Shown: positions 1 through 6,083 of the stretch, in pieces
Numbering within the stretch: position 1 is the stretch's first letter
How the letters are laid out: each line of letters opens with the position of its first letter
DNA from: Deltaproteobacteria bacterium
Lineage (GTDB): Bacteria; Desulfobacterota; Binatia; UBA9968
DNA length: 10,025 nt
Direction: 5' to 3'
NCBI GenBank assembly: GCA_005878685.1
Contig: VBLN01000054.1
Coordinates: forward strand, 3,112-13,136
Position numbers and translations under genes: made by a program
The notes under the pieces: generated by a model
Database searches by the model: none
What the model saw: only the letters and a program-made list of their open reading frames with translations
What the model was told of the DNA's origin: nothing

Positions 1-1
1 G

Positions 2-505
2 ACGGAATCCCCTACGGCAGCAGCCGCCGTTGCGCCTTCCAGGGCCGTGCCCGTGATCGAACAGCCCGCACTCCCGATGGACGGAGAGGAAGCTTCCGCC
101 GCTTTTCCGGAGCTGCCTAACATGGAGGAGTGGGAGGTTCCCGTCCGCTGCTTCAAGTGCGGCGAGAGCTATGGGACTCCGGCCAAGCACTTCGCGATCG
201 GCAATGTTCTTTGGTGTCCCCATTGTTATAAGTCCGTGGTCGTGAAAGACGATTTGAATTTTCGCGTCCGCACGACGCTGAGAGAATTCTACGAAAGATG
301 GAACAAGAACCTGACCGAATTCCGCAGCAAACGGGAGAAAGAGCTAAGAGAATTTCATGAGAAACGGGAGCGGGAGCTGAAAGATTTTGAGTCGTACCAG
401 CAGAGGGAATTGGAAAAGGTCAAAGCTCAACTCCAGACCATCAGTGAATCGTATGATGCGCCCGGAAGGCCAGGTAAACACAGGTCGCTCTTCAGCTGGG
501 GCTGA
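2..505 (+). CDS. Zinc-ribbon / coiled-coil protein, 5' end outside window
   Basis: The reading frame is open to the left edge, so the gene probably starts upstream; the first in-window start is a GTG at 47 with no clear ribosome binding site. The visible N-terminal part is rich in Ala and Pro and looks like a linker. Two CxxC pairs follow (CFKC near 149-160 and CPHC near 215-226), about 18 residues apart, which is the layout of a zinc ribbon. The rest, about 270-450, is a highly charged Lys/Glu/Arg stretch with repeated REF and REL steps, predicted to be a long helix or coiled coil. I do not recognise the family; a zinc-binding structural or nucleic-acid-associated role is possible but unproven. 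It lies only 14 bp upstream of the membrane-protein gene at 520 and may be co-transcribed with it. Confidence 0.7.
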   Translation, partial: TESPTAAAAVAPSRAVPVIEQPALPMDGEEASAAFPELPNMEEWEVPVRCFKCGESYGTPAKHFAIGNVLWCPHCYKSVVVKDDLNFRVRTTLREFYERWNKNLTEFRSKREKELREFHEKRERELKDFESYQQRELEKVKAQLQTISESYDAPGRPGKHRSLFSWG

Positions 506-519
506 TCGTCATCTCTGGG

Positions 520-996
520 ATGCTCAATCCTTGGCTCCACCTGACCGCCCTGGTCATCTACCTTGGCTCCCTGACAAGTCTCTGGCTCATATTGCTACCC
601 GCGCTTGGTATAATTAAGAGTCATGAAGAGCGTCTTCTCTTGCTGGCGCGCAGCCTGAAGCTCTATAATCCTTTGCAAATCGGCGTGCTCGGAGTGTTAG
701 TCCTTTCGGGGGCCTTCCAAATCACCGAGCTGAAGTCGGTGTATAGAGAGTTCTTTATTAAAGAGTTGGGGATGACGCTGGGATGGAAGCTGGTGGTTTC
801 CTTCGTTCTTATTCTGCTTAGCACCTATCAGTCCATGGGCTTGGCGCACCGTTTTGTGAGACGGTATGAAGGAGGGGATGGCTTTTCGGCTGAAGAGTTC
901 CGATCTCTCTCGCAATGCCTCCGGATCTCCACGCTGCTTATTCTGCCCCTTGCGCTCATCGCTGTCTGGCTTGGGTTGCGGTTGCGCGGGGGATGA
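520..996 (+). CDS. CopD-like four-helix integral membrane protein
   Basis: This is a 158-residue hydrophobic protein with four predicted membrane helices at about residues 5-29, 51-68, 84-106 and 133-155. The opening, with Trp-Leu-His followed by a Tyr-Leu-Gly-Ser step in helix 1, resembles the start of CopD/DUF4149-type inner-membrane proteins, some of which act in copper handling and others of unknown role. A charged loop (about residues 107-130) separates helices 3 and 4. No metal-binding cluster is obvious beyond the helix-1 His, so a copper function should not be assumed. It begins 14 bp after the zinc-ribbon gene; the ribosome binding site is weak, which would suit translational coupling. 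The family call rests on pattern resemblance and topology only. Confidence 0.65.
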   Translation: MLNPWLHLTALVIYLGSLTSLWLILLPALGIIKSHEERLLLLARSLKLYNPLQIGVLGVLVLSGAFQITELKSVYREFFIKELGMTLGWKLVVSFVLILLSTYQSMGLAHRFVRRYEGGDGFSAEEFRSLSQCLRISTLLILPLALIAVWLGLRLRGG

Positions 997-1024
997 AGAG
1001 AGCTGTTGAAAAAATGTCGCAAGT

Positions 1025-1053
1025 TTGACAAGAAGGGGGAGTAAGGATACATG
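1025..1053 (+). promoter_or_regulatory. Possible sigma70-type promoter upstream of the 118-residue gene
   Basis: A perfect -35 hexamer TTGACA lies at 1025-1030. The match to a -10 element at 15-17 bp spacing is poor (GATACA or TACATG, three of six). It is the only promoter-like signal in the 110-bp gap before the gene at 1107. The same bases overlap a ribosome-binding-site-like run (1036-1042) in front of a short reading frame, so the two readings compete. Confidence 0.35.
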
Positions 1054-1106
1054 GACAGGGTTTACGCAAGCGGCACCCTAAGCACAGGGAATGAGGGAGC
1101 ACCGGT

Positions 1107-1463
1107 ATGGCAAGGGCTAGAAAAAAATCCGTAGGACGTCCCGCCAAGCGCAAAAATCACAGTTTCATGGATGACGCTCCCCCGGAAGATCAAGACGAGG
1201 GGCTGCCCAGCGATGAGGCGGGGAGGTTGAAGATCAAGAAAAATTACGAGGAACTCCTTGGGATCCGGGTCGAGAAGCTCAAGGGCCGGGTGCTAAACCG
1301 GGAAAAGATTAACAAAAGCATCGACGGCATCTATTTCGTCTGCGCCGGGTGCAAGAAGGTCTGCCATAATCTCGACGAAGGGTTGGTTGAAGACCCGCAA
1401 ACGCAGCTCAATCTTTGCAGCGCATGTGCTAAGGAAAAGGGGATAAGGAGCACGGCAGCTTAA
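1107..1463 (+). CDS. Hypothetical protein with Cys-rich zinc knuckle
   Basis: This is a 118-residue protein not recognised as a named family. The first 17 residues are very basic (Lys/Arg-rich, typical of nucleic-acid contact). An acidic stretch (about residues 21-37) and a helical segment follow. The C-terminal part holds Cys79, Cys82 and Cys86, then Cys104 and Cys107 (CAGC and CSAC pairs 21 residues apart), which should bind one zinc ion. The ATG at 1107 has GGGAG about 9 bases upstream. It converges on the pseudouridine-synthase gene with a 36-bp gap. A small DNA- or RNA-binding, transcription- or ribosome-associated protein is plausible but inferred. It is the second CxxC/CxxC protein within 1.5 kb, although the two do not look alike outside the Cys pairs. 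Confidence 0.65.
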   Translation: MARARKKSVGRPAKRKNHSFMDDAPPEDQDEGLPSDEAGRLKIKKNYEELLGIRVEKLKGRVLNREKINKSIDGIYFVCAGCKKVCHNLDEGLVEDPQTQLNLCSACAKEKGIRSTAA

Positions 1464-1503
1464 CAGACCAACAAACGGTGGACTTTTTCCAACAGTCTGT
1501 TAA
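1460..1503. repeat. 9-bp perfect inverted repeat between convergent genes
   Basis: TTAACAGAC at 1460-1468 and GTCTGTTAA at 1495-1503 are perfect reverse complements separated by 26 bases. The arms contain the TAA stop of the plus gene and the TAA stop of the minus gene, so the element spans the convergent junction. There is no U-tract directly after the stem in either direction, so it is not a typical intrinsic terminator. Confidence 0.6.
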
Positions 1504-2489
1504 AGGTTAATCCTCAGCCGTTCCAGTATCCGTTTCAGCTTCTCGGGCAACGGACTCTCAATCGCCACTTCCTCGCCGCTCTCGGGATGGCGAAACCCAA
1601 GGTAAAAGGCGTGCAAAAACTGGTGTCCGAGACCGAACGGATCGGGTCTCTTTTCCGCGTAAAGCGAATCTCCGACAAGCGGATGGCCCAGCGCTTTCAA
1701 GTGGACCCGGATCTGATGCGTGACTCCGGTCTCTAGGGCCACTTCAAGCAGGCTGAACTCTTCGGCGTACGCCAAAACATGAAATCGAGTTACAGCCTTC
1801 CATATTTTGCTCTGATCCAATTTTTCACCCCGCTTTACAACCATCGCCGGCTTCATCTTTCTTCGATCCTGGGGATCATGGATGAGGGGATAGGTGATGA
1901 CCCCTTCGCGCTTAGGGGTCCCCCAAACTAGCGCCCAGTATCTTTTTTTGCTGAGGCCGCGGCGAAACTGGAAGCGCAGCTTTTCGAATGTGGTCTGGTC
2001 TTTTGCCACGAGCACGATCCCGGAGGTGCCCTGGTCGATTCGGTGAACCAGTCCCGGCTCCCAGGCACTCTTTCCGACAGCATGAAGAGAAGGCCGGATA
2101 GCGAGTAAAAAATTTACCAGACTATTCCTCTCCCGCCCGGAAAATCCATGCGTCGCCATATCTGCCGGCTTATCAACCGCTAAAACAAAGTCATCTTCGA
2201 AAAGTATGGGTACGTAAGCGCTGGTCTCAGGTGACGGGCCTGGAAACAACCAATGCTCTGGTCCTCTCAGAGCAAGGATATCTCCTTCGAAGAGCCTGTC
2301 GCCCTTTTTCCCGGGTCGGTTGTTGATCCAGAAGGCCCTCTCTTCAATCGCCCTTCGGCTCTCTCGCACAGAGAGGTGGGGCAAACACCGGCGCACGAAG
2401 AGATCGAGCCGAATGGCCTCTTGTCCGGGCGGAACCGTCCAGGATTTAACCGACGGAGGCGACTCTTGATCGGGCGGAGACCTTTTCAT
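1500..2489 (-). CDS. RluA-family RNA pseudouridine synthase (RluD/RluC-like)
   Basis: This 329-residue protein converts specific uridines of rRNA (or tRNA) to pseudouridine in the cytoplasm. Residues about 26-75 form an S4 RNA-binding domain, followed by the RluA catalytic fold. The catalytic motif HRID is at 149-152, with Asp152 as nucleophile, followed by GTSGIVLVAK. The second conserved block reads THQIRVHLKALGHPLVGDSLY at about 257-277. In that block the usual Gly-Arg-Thr-His-Gln is Gly-Val-Thr-His-Gln here, an odd change at a normally conserved Arg. Length fits RluC/RluD (about 310-330 residues). The target site, and hence the choice between RluC and RluD, cannot be fixed from this. The start has only a weak ribosome binding site (GGAAAG, about 11 bases upstream). 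It diverges from the guanylyltransferase gene across a 32-bp gap. Confidence 0.93.
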   Translation of the reverse strand: MKRSPPDQESPPSVKSWTVPPGQEAIRLDLFVRRCLPHLSVRESRRAIEERAFWINNRPGKKGDRLFEGDILALRGPEHWLFPGPSPETSAYVPILFEDDFVLAVDKPADMATHGFSGRERNSLVNFLLAIRPSLHAVGKSAWEPGLVHRIDQGTSGIVLVAKDQTTFEKLRFQFRRGLSKKRYWALVWGTPKREGVITYPLIHDPQDRRKMKPAMVVKRGEKLDQSKIWKAVTRFHVLAYAEEFSLLEVALETGVTHQIRVHLKALGHPLVGDSLYAEKRPDPFGLGHQFLHAFYLGFRHPESGEEVAIESPLPEKLKRILERLRINL

Positions 2490-2521
2490 AAGATGTCATA
2501 CTTTCCAAGCGAGACCTACGC

Positions 2522-3637
2522 ATGAAGTTCCCAGGCTATGCCGTCATTATAGCAGGTGGTCGAGGAACACGCTTCTGGCCTCTGAGCCGCGCCCGTCGAC
2601 CAAAGCAGCTTCTCAAGCTGTTCAGTAAAAACAGCATGATACGGGAAACTGCGGATCGTATTCTCCCTCTTTTCGGCCCGGCGCGAACACTCGTCGTCAC
2701 AGTCGCGGACCAACACGCCGCGGTTCGAAAAGAGCTCCCGATGCTGCCCAAAGCCAATTTTCTGGCGGAGCCAGAGGGGAAAAACACTGCGCCTTGCATT
2801 GGCCTGGCTGCGATTGAACTCTCAAGGCGAGATCCTAACGCGATTATGGTTATCCTGCCAGCCGATCACTGGATCTCCGATCCCAAATCCTTCCAAAGGA
2901 CGCTCCGGATGGCAGTGCAGTTGGCACAGGAGGAAAATGGTCTGGTCACCATCGGCATTCGGCCCAACTATCCGGAGACTGGCTACGGCTACATCGTCAA
3001 GGGACAAGAAATCGATCGAGCAGAGAAAATTCCGTGCTACCGGGTGCGCGGATTCAAGGAGAAGCCGAGTTTAGAAACGGCCAGTGAATTGCTGCAATCG
3101 GGCTCTCTATGGAACAGTGGGATCTTTGTTTGGAAGGTCTCGACGTTTTTGGGATTGCTCCGCCGCTTTGCCCCTGAGATCTCTCAAGGTCTGGAGCAGA
3201 TCGAAAAAAAATTGGCGCCTAAGGCGCTAGGAAATCTACCTCTCAAGCTCCGGCCTATTCTTCGAAGAGAATATAAAAAGATGCCCAACATCTCCATCGA
3301 TTACGCCGTATTGGAAAAGGCTGGAGCGGAAGGCAAGGTCTTGACTCTGGAGGCTGACTTCGGCTGGAGCGATGTGGGCAACTGGGCGGCTGTCCACCGA
3401 ATGTTTTCTCGCGACAATAGCGGCAATGGGGGAGTAGGGAAGTGGCTGGGATTTAAATCTCAGGGATGCTTGATCTATGCGCCGGATCGTCTGGTCGCGC
3501 TCTTGGGAATGGAAGACGTCTTTGTGGTGGATACGCCCGACGCTCTTGTGGTCGGCGATATGAAGCGATCTCAGGAAGTGCGGGAGTTAGTCGAGGAACT
3601 GGAACACAAGGATCATAGAAAATATACGACTAGATAA
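2522..3637 (+). CDS. manC: Mannose-1-phosphate guanylyltransferase (GDP-mannose pyrophosphorylase)
   Basis: It makes GDP-mannose from mannose-1-phosphate and GTP in the cytoplasm, supplying mannose, fucose or rhamnose units for surface polysaccharides and glycoconjugates. The nucleotide-binding signature AGGRGTRFWPLSR is at residues 11-23. Further family motifs are EPEGKNTAPC (83-92), PADHW (113-117), the FKEKP block (178-182), WNSGIFVW (197-204), the ISIDYAVLEK block (257-266) and FGWSDVGNW (280-288). At 371 residues it is the single-function type and lacks the C-terminal phosphomannose isomerase domain of long ManC/AlgA proteins (about 470-480 residues). No polysaccharide genes flank it here. 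Its last 8 bp overlap tail to tail with the VIT-type gene. The ribosome binding site in front of the ATG is weak. Confidence 0.93.
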   Translation: MKFPGYAVIIAGGRGTRFWPLSRARRPKQLLKLFSKNSMIRETADRILPLFGPARTLVVTVADQHAAVRKELPMLPKANFLAEPEGKNTAPCIGLAAIELSRRDPNAIMVILPADHWISDPKSFQRTLRMAVQLAQEENGLVTIGIRPNYPETGYGYIVKGQEIDRAEKIPCYRVRGFKEKPSLETASELLQSGSLWNSGIFVWKVSTFLGLLRRFAPEISQGLEQIEKKLAPKALGNLPLKLRPILRREYKKMPNISIDYAVLEKAGAEGKVLTLEADFGWSDVGNWAAVHRMFSRDNSGNGGVGKWLGFKSQGCLIYAPDRLVALLGMEDVFVVDTPDALVVGDMKRSQEVRELVEELEHKDHRKYTTR

Positions 3638-4346
3638 ATTTCTCCGCCAGCCACCCCAACCCATAGCCGATTCCACAAGCAAGAATTCCTAAGAGAGTCG
3701 TCTCCAAGCCGGAGCGCAGAGGCTTCACCCTGGTCAGCCGGGTCTTGACTACGCCCGCGGTGAAAAGAAAAACTACTGAGAGCAGAATCGCGACCCAGAT
3801 GGCGCTATAGGGATCGCCCATAAAAAAATAGGGAAGTATCGGCGGCACAGCGCCGCCGGCAAAGGACAAACCCATGGTCAGGGCAACCTTGGGCGGGTCA
3901 TCCAAGTACTCGTCGAAGAGCCCAAGCTCCTCACGCTTCATGAAACGGAGCAGGATGTCCTTGTCTGAAGTGACGCGGTTGACGATCATCTCTTGCTCCG
4001 GCCGGGTGAAGCCCATTTGGCCGTAAATCTCCCGGATCTCCTGAGCCTCCTTTTCTGGCATCTTTTCGATCTCCCACTTCTCCCGCTCAATCTCCGAATG
4101 AAAAAATTCCCGCTGAGATTTCGTCGCCAGATAGGCTCCGAGCGCCATGGAGATCGCGCCTGCGACAATCTCAGCAGTCCCCGCCAGGAGGATGTAGCGG
4201 CCCTGCGCGATCGAGCCGGTTACCCCCGCAAGAAAGCCGATCGTTGTGACAAGGCCATCGTTCATGCCGAAGATCACCTCGCGGATGGCTCTCCCTCTTG
4301 GGGTGTGCCACTCTTCCACATGATGGTGCTGTGATTGATCCGCCAT
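3630..4346 (-). CDS. VIT1/CCC1-family iron/manganese transporter
   Basis: This 238-residue membrane protein belongs to the vacuolar iron transporter family, which moves Fe2+ or Mn2+ out of the cytoplasm by proton exchange. Helix 1 contains the family signature around FGMNDGLVTTIGFLAGV (residues 26-42). Helix 2 (about 55-75) contains the Ala-Glu-Ile-Val-Ala-Gly and Met-Ala-Leu-Gly-Ala-Tyr steps. A charged cytoplasmic helical domain with many Glu residues (about 78-150) matches the metal-binding hub of the family. Three more helices follow (about 153-175, 181-200 and 213-234). Three His residues sit near the N terminus. The start lacks a clear Shine-Dalgarno sequence, and a possible promoter places transcription start almost at the ATG. 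Choice of Fe or Mn as substrate cannot be made from sequence. Confidence 0.9.
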   Translation of the reverse strand: MADQSQHHHVEEWHTPRGRAIREVIFGMNDGLVTTIGFLAGVTGSIAQGRYILLAGTAEIVAGAISMALGAYLATKSQREFFHSEIEREKWEIEKMPEKEAQEIREIYGQMGFTRPEQEMIVNRVTSDKDILLRFMKREELGLFDEYLDDPPKVALTMGLSFAGGAVPPILPYFFMGDPYSAIWVAILLSVVFLFTAGVVKTRLTRVKPLRSGLETTLLGILACGIGYGLGWLAEKFI

Positions 4347-4357
4347 GCCGAGGGAAA

Positions 4358-4385
4358 AGTATCATCTCCACTTTGGAAAAGCCAA
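4358..4385 (-). promoter_or_regulatory. Candidate promoter of the VIT-type gene
   Basis: Read on the minus strand, TTGGCT (4385-4380) and GATACT (4363-4358) are separated by 16 bp; each matches four of six consensus positions. The -10 element ends 11 bases before the ATG, so the transcript would have almost no leader, in keeping with the missing ribosome binding site. Confidence 0.35.
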
Positions 4386-4397
4386 TAGACACTGACA

Positions 4398-4426
4398 TTG
4401 ACTTCAAGGAACGGCTCTTTTATCTT
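4398..4426 (+). promoter_or_regulatory. Candidate sigma70-type promoter of trmI
   Basis: TTGACT (4398-4403) and TATCTT (4421-4426) are separated by the ideal 17 bp, matching five of six and four of six consensus positions. A leader of about 20 bases would follow and contains the strong ribosome binding site GGAGAGGAG just before the ATG at 4453. This is the best promoter candidate in the window. Confidence 0.55.
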
Positions 4427-4452
4427 GCCTTCATTTCCTGGGGAGAGGAGCG

Positions 4453-5250
4453 ATGAGTCGAATGGTCTCAAGGGGGCCGCTGCGCGAAGGCGAAGCGGTG
4501 GTTTTTGTCGACAGGAAAGAGAGGGAATACCTAAAGCGATTGGAGAAAGGAAAGAAGTTCTCCATTCGCGGCGGCAGGATTCTCCTCGAGGAAGTGGTCG
4601 GTCGAGAGGAGGGGACTCTAGTGCAATCCTCTTTGAACGAGTCGTTCTTAGTCTTCCGGCCGACCCTAGCCCAACTCGTTCCCAACCTTCCCCGTATCGC
4701 TCAAGTCATTTACCCGAAAGATCTCGGTCCGATTCTTATTTGGGGAGATATCTTCCCCGGGGCAACCGTGATCGAAGCAGGCGTGGGACCCGGAGCGCTG
4801 ACCATCTGCCTACTCAGAGCTGTAGGTCCCGAAGGGCGCCTCATCTCTTACGAGATACGCGAAGACTTCGCCCAGATGGCGCGAGACAACATCGGCTCCT
4901 ATTATGGAAGCGCTGCGCATTGGACTCTGAAGATTGAAGATATCACTCAGCATCTGGAGGAGAGAGATGTGGATCGGATCCTGCTGGATCTGCCTGAGCC
5001 ATGGCAGGTAACCGACAAGGCCTGGGAGGCGTTGCGCCCGGGCGGGGTGCTATTGAGCTATCTTCCGACGGTGATACAGGTGAAGAGTCTTGTGGATTCG
5101 CTCAGAGAGCACAGGGGCTTTGCCCGCATCGAGACGATGGAGAGCCTCATGCGCTTCTGGCATCTCAAGGGGCTGAGCGTGAGGCCTGAGCATCGGATGG
5201 TAGCGCACACAGGTTTCATCACCGTCGCCAGACGTCTGGCGGAAAAATAG
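4453..5250 (+). CDS. trmI: tRNA (adenine-58-N1)-methyltransferase, TrmI/GCD14 type
   Basis: This 265-residue enzyme is predicted to methylate N1 of adenine 58 in the T-loop of tRNA using S-adenosylmethionine, stabilising the tRNA elbow. The N-terminal part (about 1-90) is the small beta domain of the family and ends in QVIYPKDLG (84-92), a hallmark. The Rossmann-type catalytic domain carries motif I, EAGVGPGALT (108-117; commonly EAGTGSGALT), the acidic ribose contact Glu134, and the DLPEPW motif (179-184). The C-terminal block has Arg-Pro-Glu-His-Arg-Met followed by HTGF (about 244-255), as in TrmI. Bacterial TrmI is normally a homotetramer. A strong GGAGAGGAG precedes the ATG. It diverges from the VIT-type gene with 106 bp between them; the ABC operon starts 54 bp downstream. 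Confidence 0.92.
   Translation: MSRMVSRGPLREGEAVVFVDRKEREYLKRLEKGKKFSIRGGRILLEEVVGREEGTLVQSSLNESFLVFRPTLAQLVPNLPRIAQVIYPKDLGPILIWGDIFPGATVIEAGVGPGALTICLLRAVGPEGRLISYEIREDFAQMARDNIGSYYGSAAHWTLKIEDITQHLEERDVDRILLDLPEPWQVTDKAWEALRPGGVLLSYLPTVIQVKSLVDSLREHRGFARIETMESLMRFWHLKGLSVRPEHRMVAHTGFITVARRLAEK
5226..5241. repeat. 16-bp perfect palindrome at the 3' end of trmI
   Basis: CGCCAGACGTCTGGCG is its own reverse complement. It ends nine bases before the last base of the trmI stop codon and lies about 64 bp upstream of the ABC ATPase start. As RNA it would give a 6-bp GC-rich stem with an ACGT loop, followed by an A-run rather than a U-run, so it does not look like a plus-strand terminator. It could be an operator for the ABC operon. 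Confidence 0.5.
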
Positions 5251-5304
5251 GCGACGATGGAAAATAAAAGGGGCCTGGGTAGCCTAGAGCTTGAGGCGGC
5301 TTGA

Positions 5305-6081
5305 ATGACGACCTGCATACAAGCAAAAAATGTCGGTCTAACGTTTCGCCCCAAGAATAGAGAGCCGGTCACTGCCCTCAACGATTTCTCGCTCGAAGTG
5401 GGTCAGGGGGAATTCGTCAGCATTGTCGGCCCTTCGGGATGCGGAAAAAGCACGTTCCTCAATATTCTCCTGGGGCTGATTAAACCTGACACAGGGCTGA
5501 TGCAGCTCAATGGGGCGCGGATCACCGGCCCGGGTCAAGATAGGGCCATGGTGTTTCAAGAGTTCGGCTTGCTGCCGTGGAGGACGGTTCTCGCGAACGT
5601 CGAGTTGGGCCTGGAACTCAAAGGGGTTGAGTTCTCGATAAGACGGCATCGCGCCACAGAGCTCATCAATATGGCTGGGCTGGCGGGCTTCGAGAATCAC
5701 TATCCACATGAGCTATCAGGCGGTATGAAGCAGAGGGTGGGATTGGCCAGGGCGCTGGCGACAGATCCCGAGGTGCTGCTCATGGACGAGCCGTTTGCCG
5801 CTCTCGACGCCCAGACGAGAGATCTGATGCAGGCCGAACTCCTGCAGGTCTGGGATCGCACCAAAAAAACGGTCATCTTTGTGACCCACAGCATCGAGGA
5901 GGCCGCCTATCTGTCTGACAGGGTCGTCATCATGAGCGCGCGACCCGGAAGAATCAAGCAGATTATCAAGGTCCAACTGCCTCGGCCGAGAGATTACGAA
6001 ATGAGGCTCTCGCCCGAGTTCAACGACCTCAAGTCCAGGATCTGGGACGTCTTAAAAGAGGAATTGATCGATAAGAAGTAG
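5305..6081 (+). CDS. ABC transporter ATP-binding protein, SsuB/TauB/NrtD type
   Basis: This 258-residue protein is the cytoplasmic ATPase of an importer for nitrate-, sulfonate-, taurine- or thiamine-precursor-like solutes. The Walker A motif GPSGCGKST is at 42-50, the Q-loop Gln is at 85 followed by a PWRT step typical of the NitT/TauT branch, the signature LSGGMKQR is at 137-144, the Walker B VLLMDE is at 157-162, and the switch His is at 195. All catalytic elements are intact, and the length is normal for the family. The start ATG has GAGG eight bases upstream. It is the first gene of an operon with two permeases, the next beginning 2 bp after its stop. The substrate cannot be inferred from the ATPase. 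Confidence 0.95.
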   Translation: MTTCIQAKNVGLTFRPKNREPVTALNDFSLEVGQGEFVSIVGPSGCGKSTFLNILLGLIKPDTGLMQLNGARITGPGQDRAMVFQEFGLLPWRTVLANVELGLELKGVEFSIRRHRATELINMAGLAGFENHYPHELSGGMKQRVGLARALATDPEVLLMDEPFAALDAQTRDLMQAELLQVWDRTKKTVIFVTHSIEEAAYLSDRVVIMSARPGRIKQIIKVQLPRPRDYEMRLSPEFNDLKSRIWDVLKEELIDKK

Positions 6082-6083
6082 CC

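Noticed and set aside
1076..1089. CCCT...AGGG hairpin upstream of the 118-residue gene
   Set aside because: Only four base pairs; too weak to report as a structure.
3630..3637. 8-bp tail-to-tail overlap of manC and the VIT-type gene as a frameshift or assembly fault
   Set aside because: Both proteins are full length with intact C-terminal parts; short convergent overlaps are ordinary.
4398..4937. 179-codon plus-strand open frame overlapping the first half of trmI
   Set aside because: The translation is Arg/Ser-rich without motifs, typical of an off-frame reading, and it would also run through the best trmI promoter and ribosome binding site.
5338..5709. 123-codon minus-strand open frame opposite the ABC ATPase gene
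   Set aside because: Antisense shadow of a gene with all ABC motifs intact.
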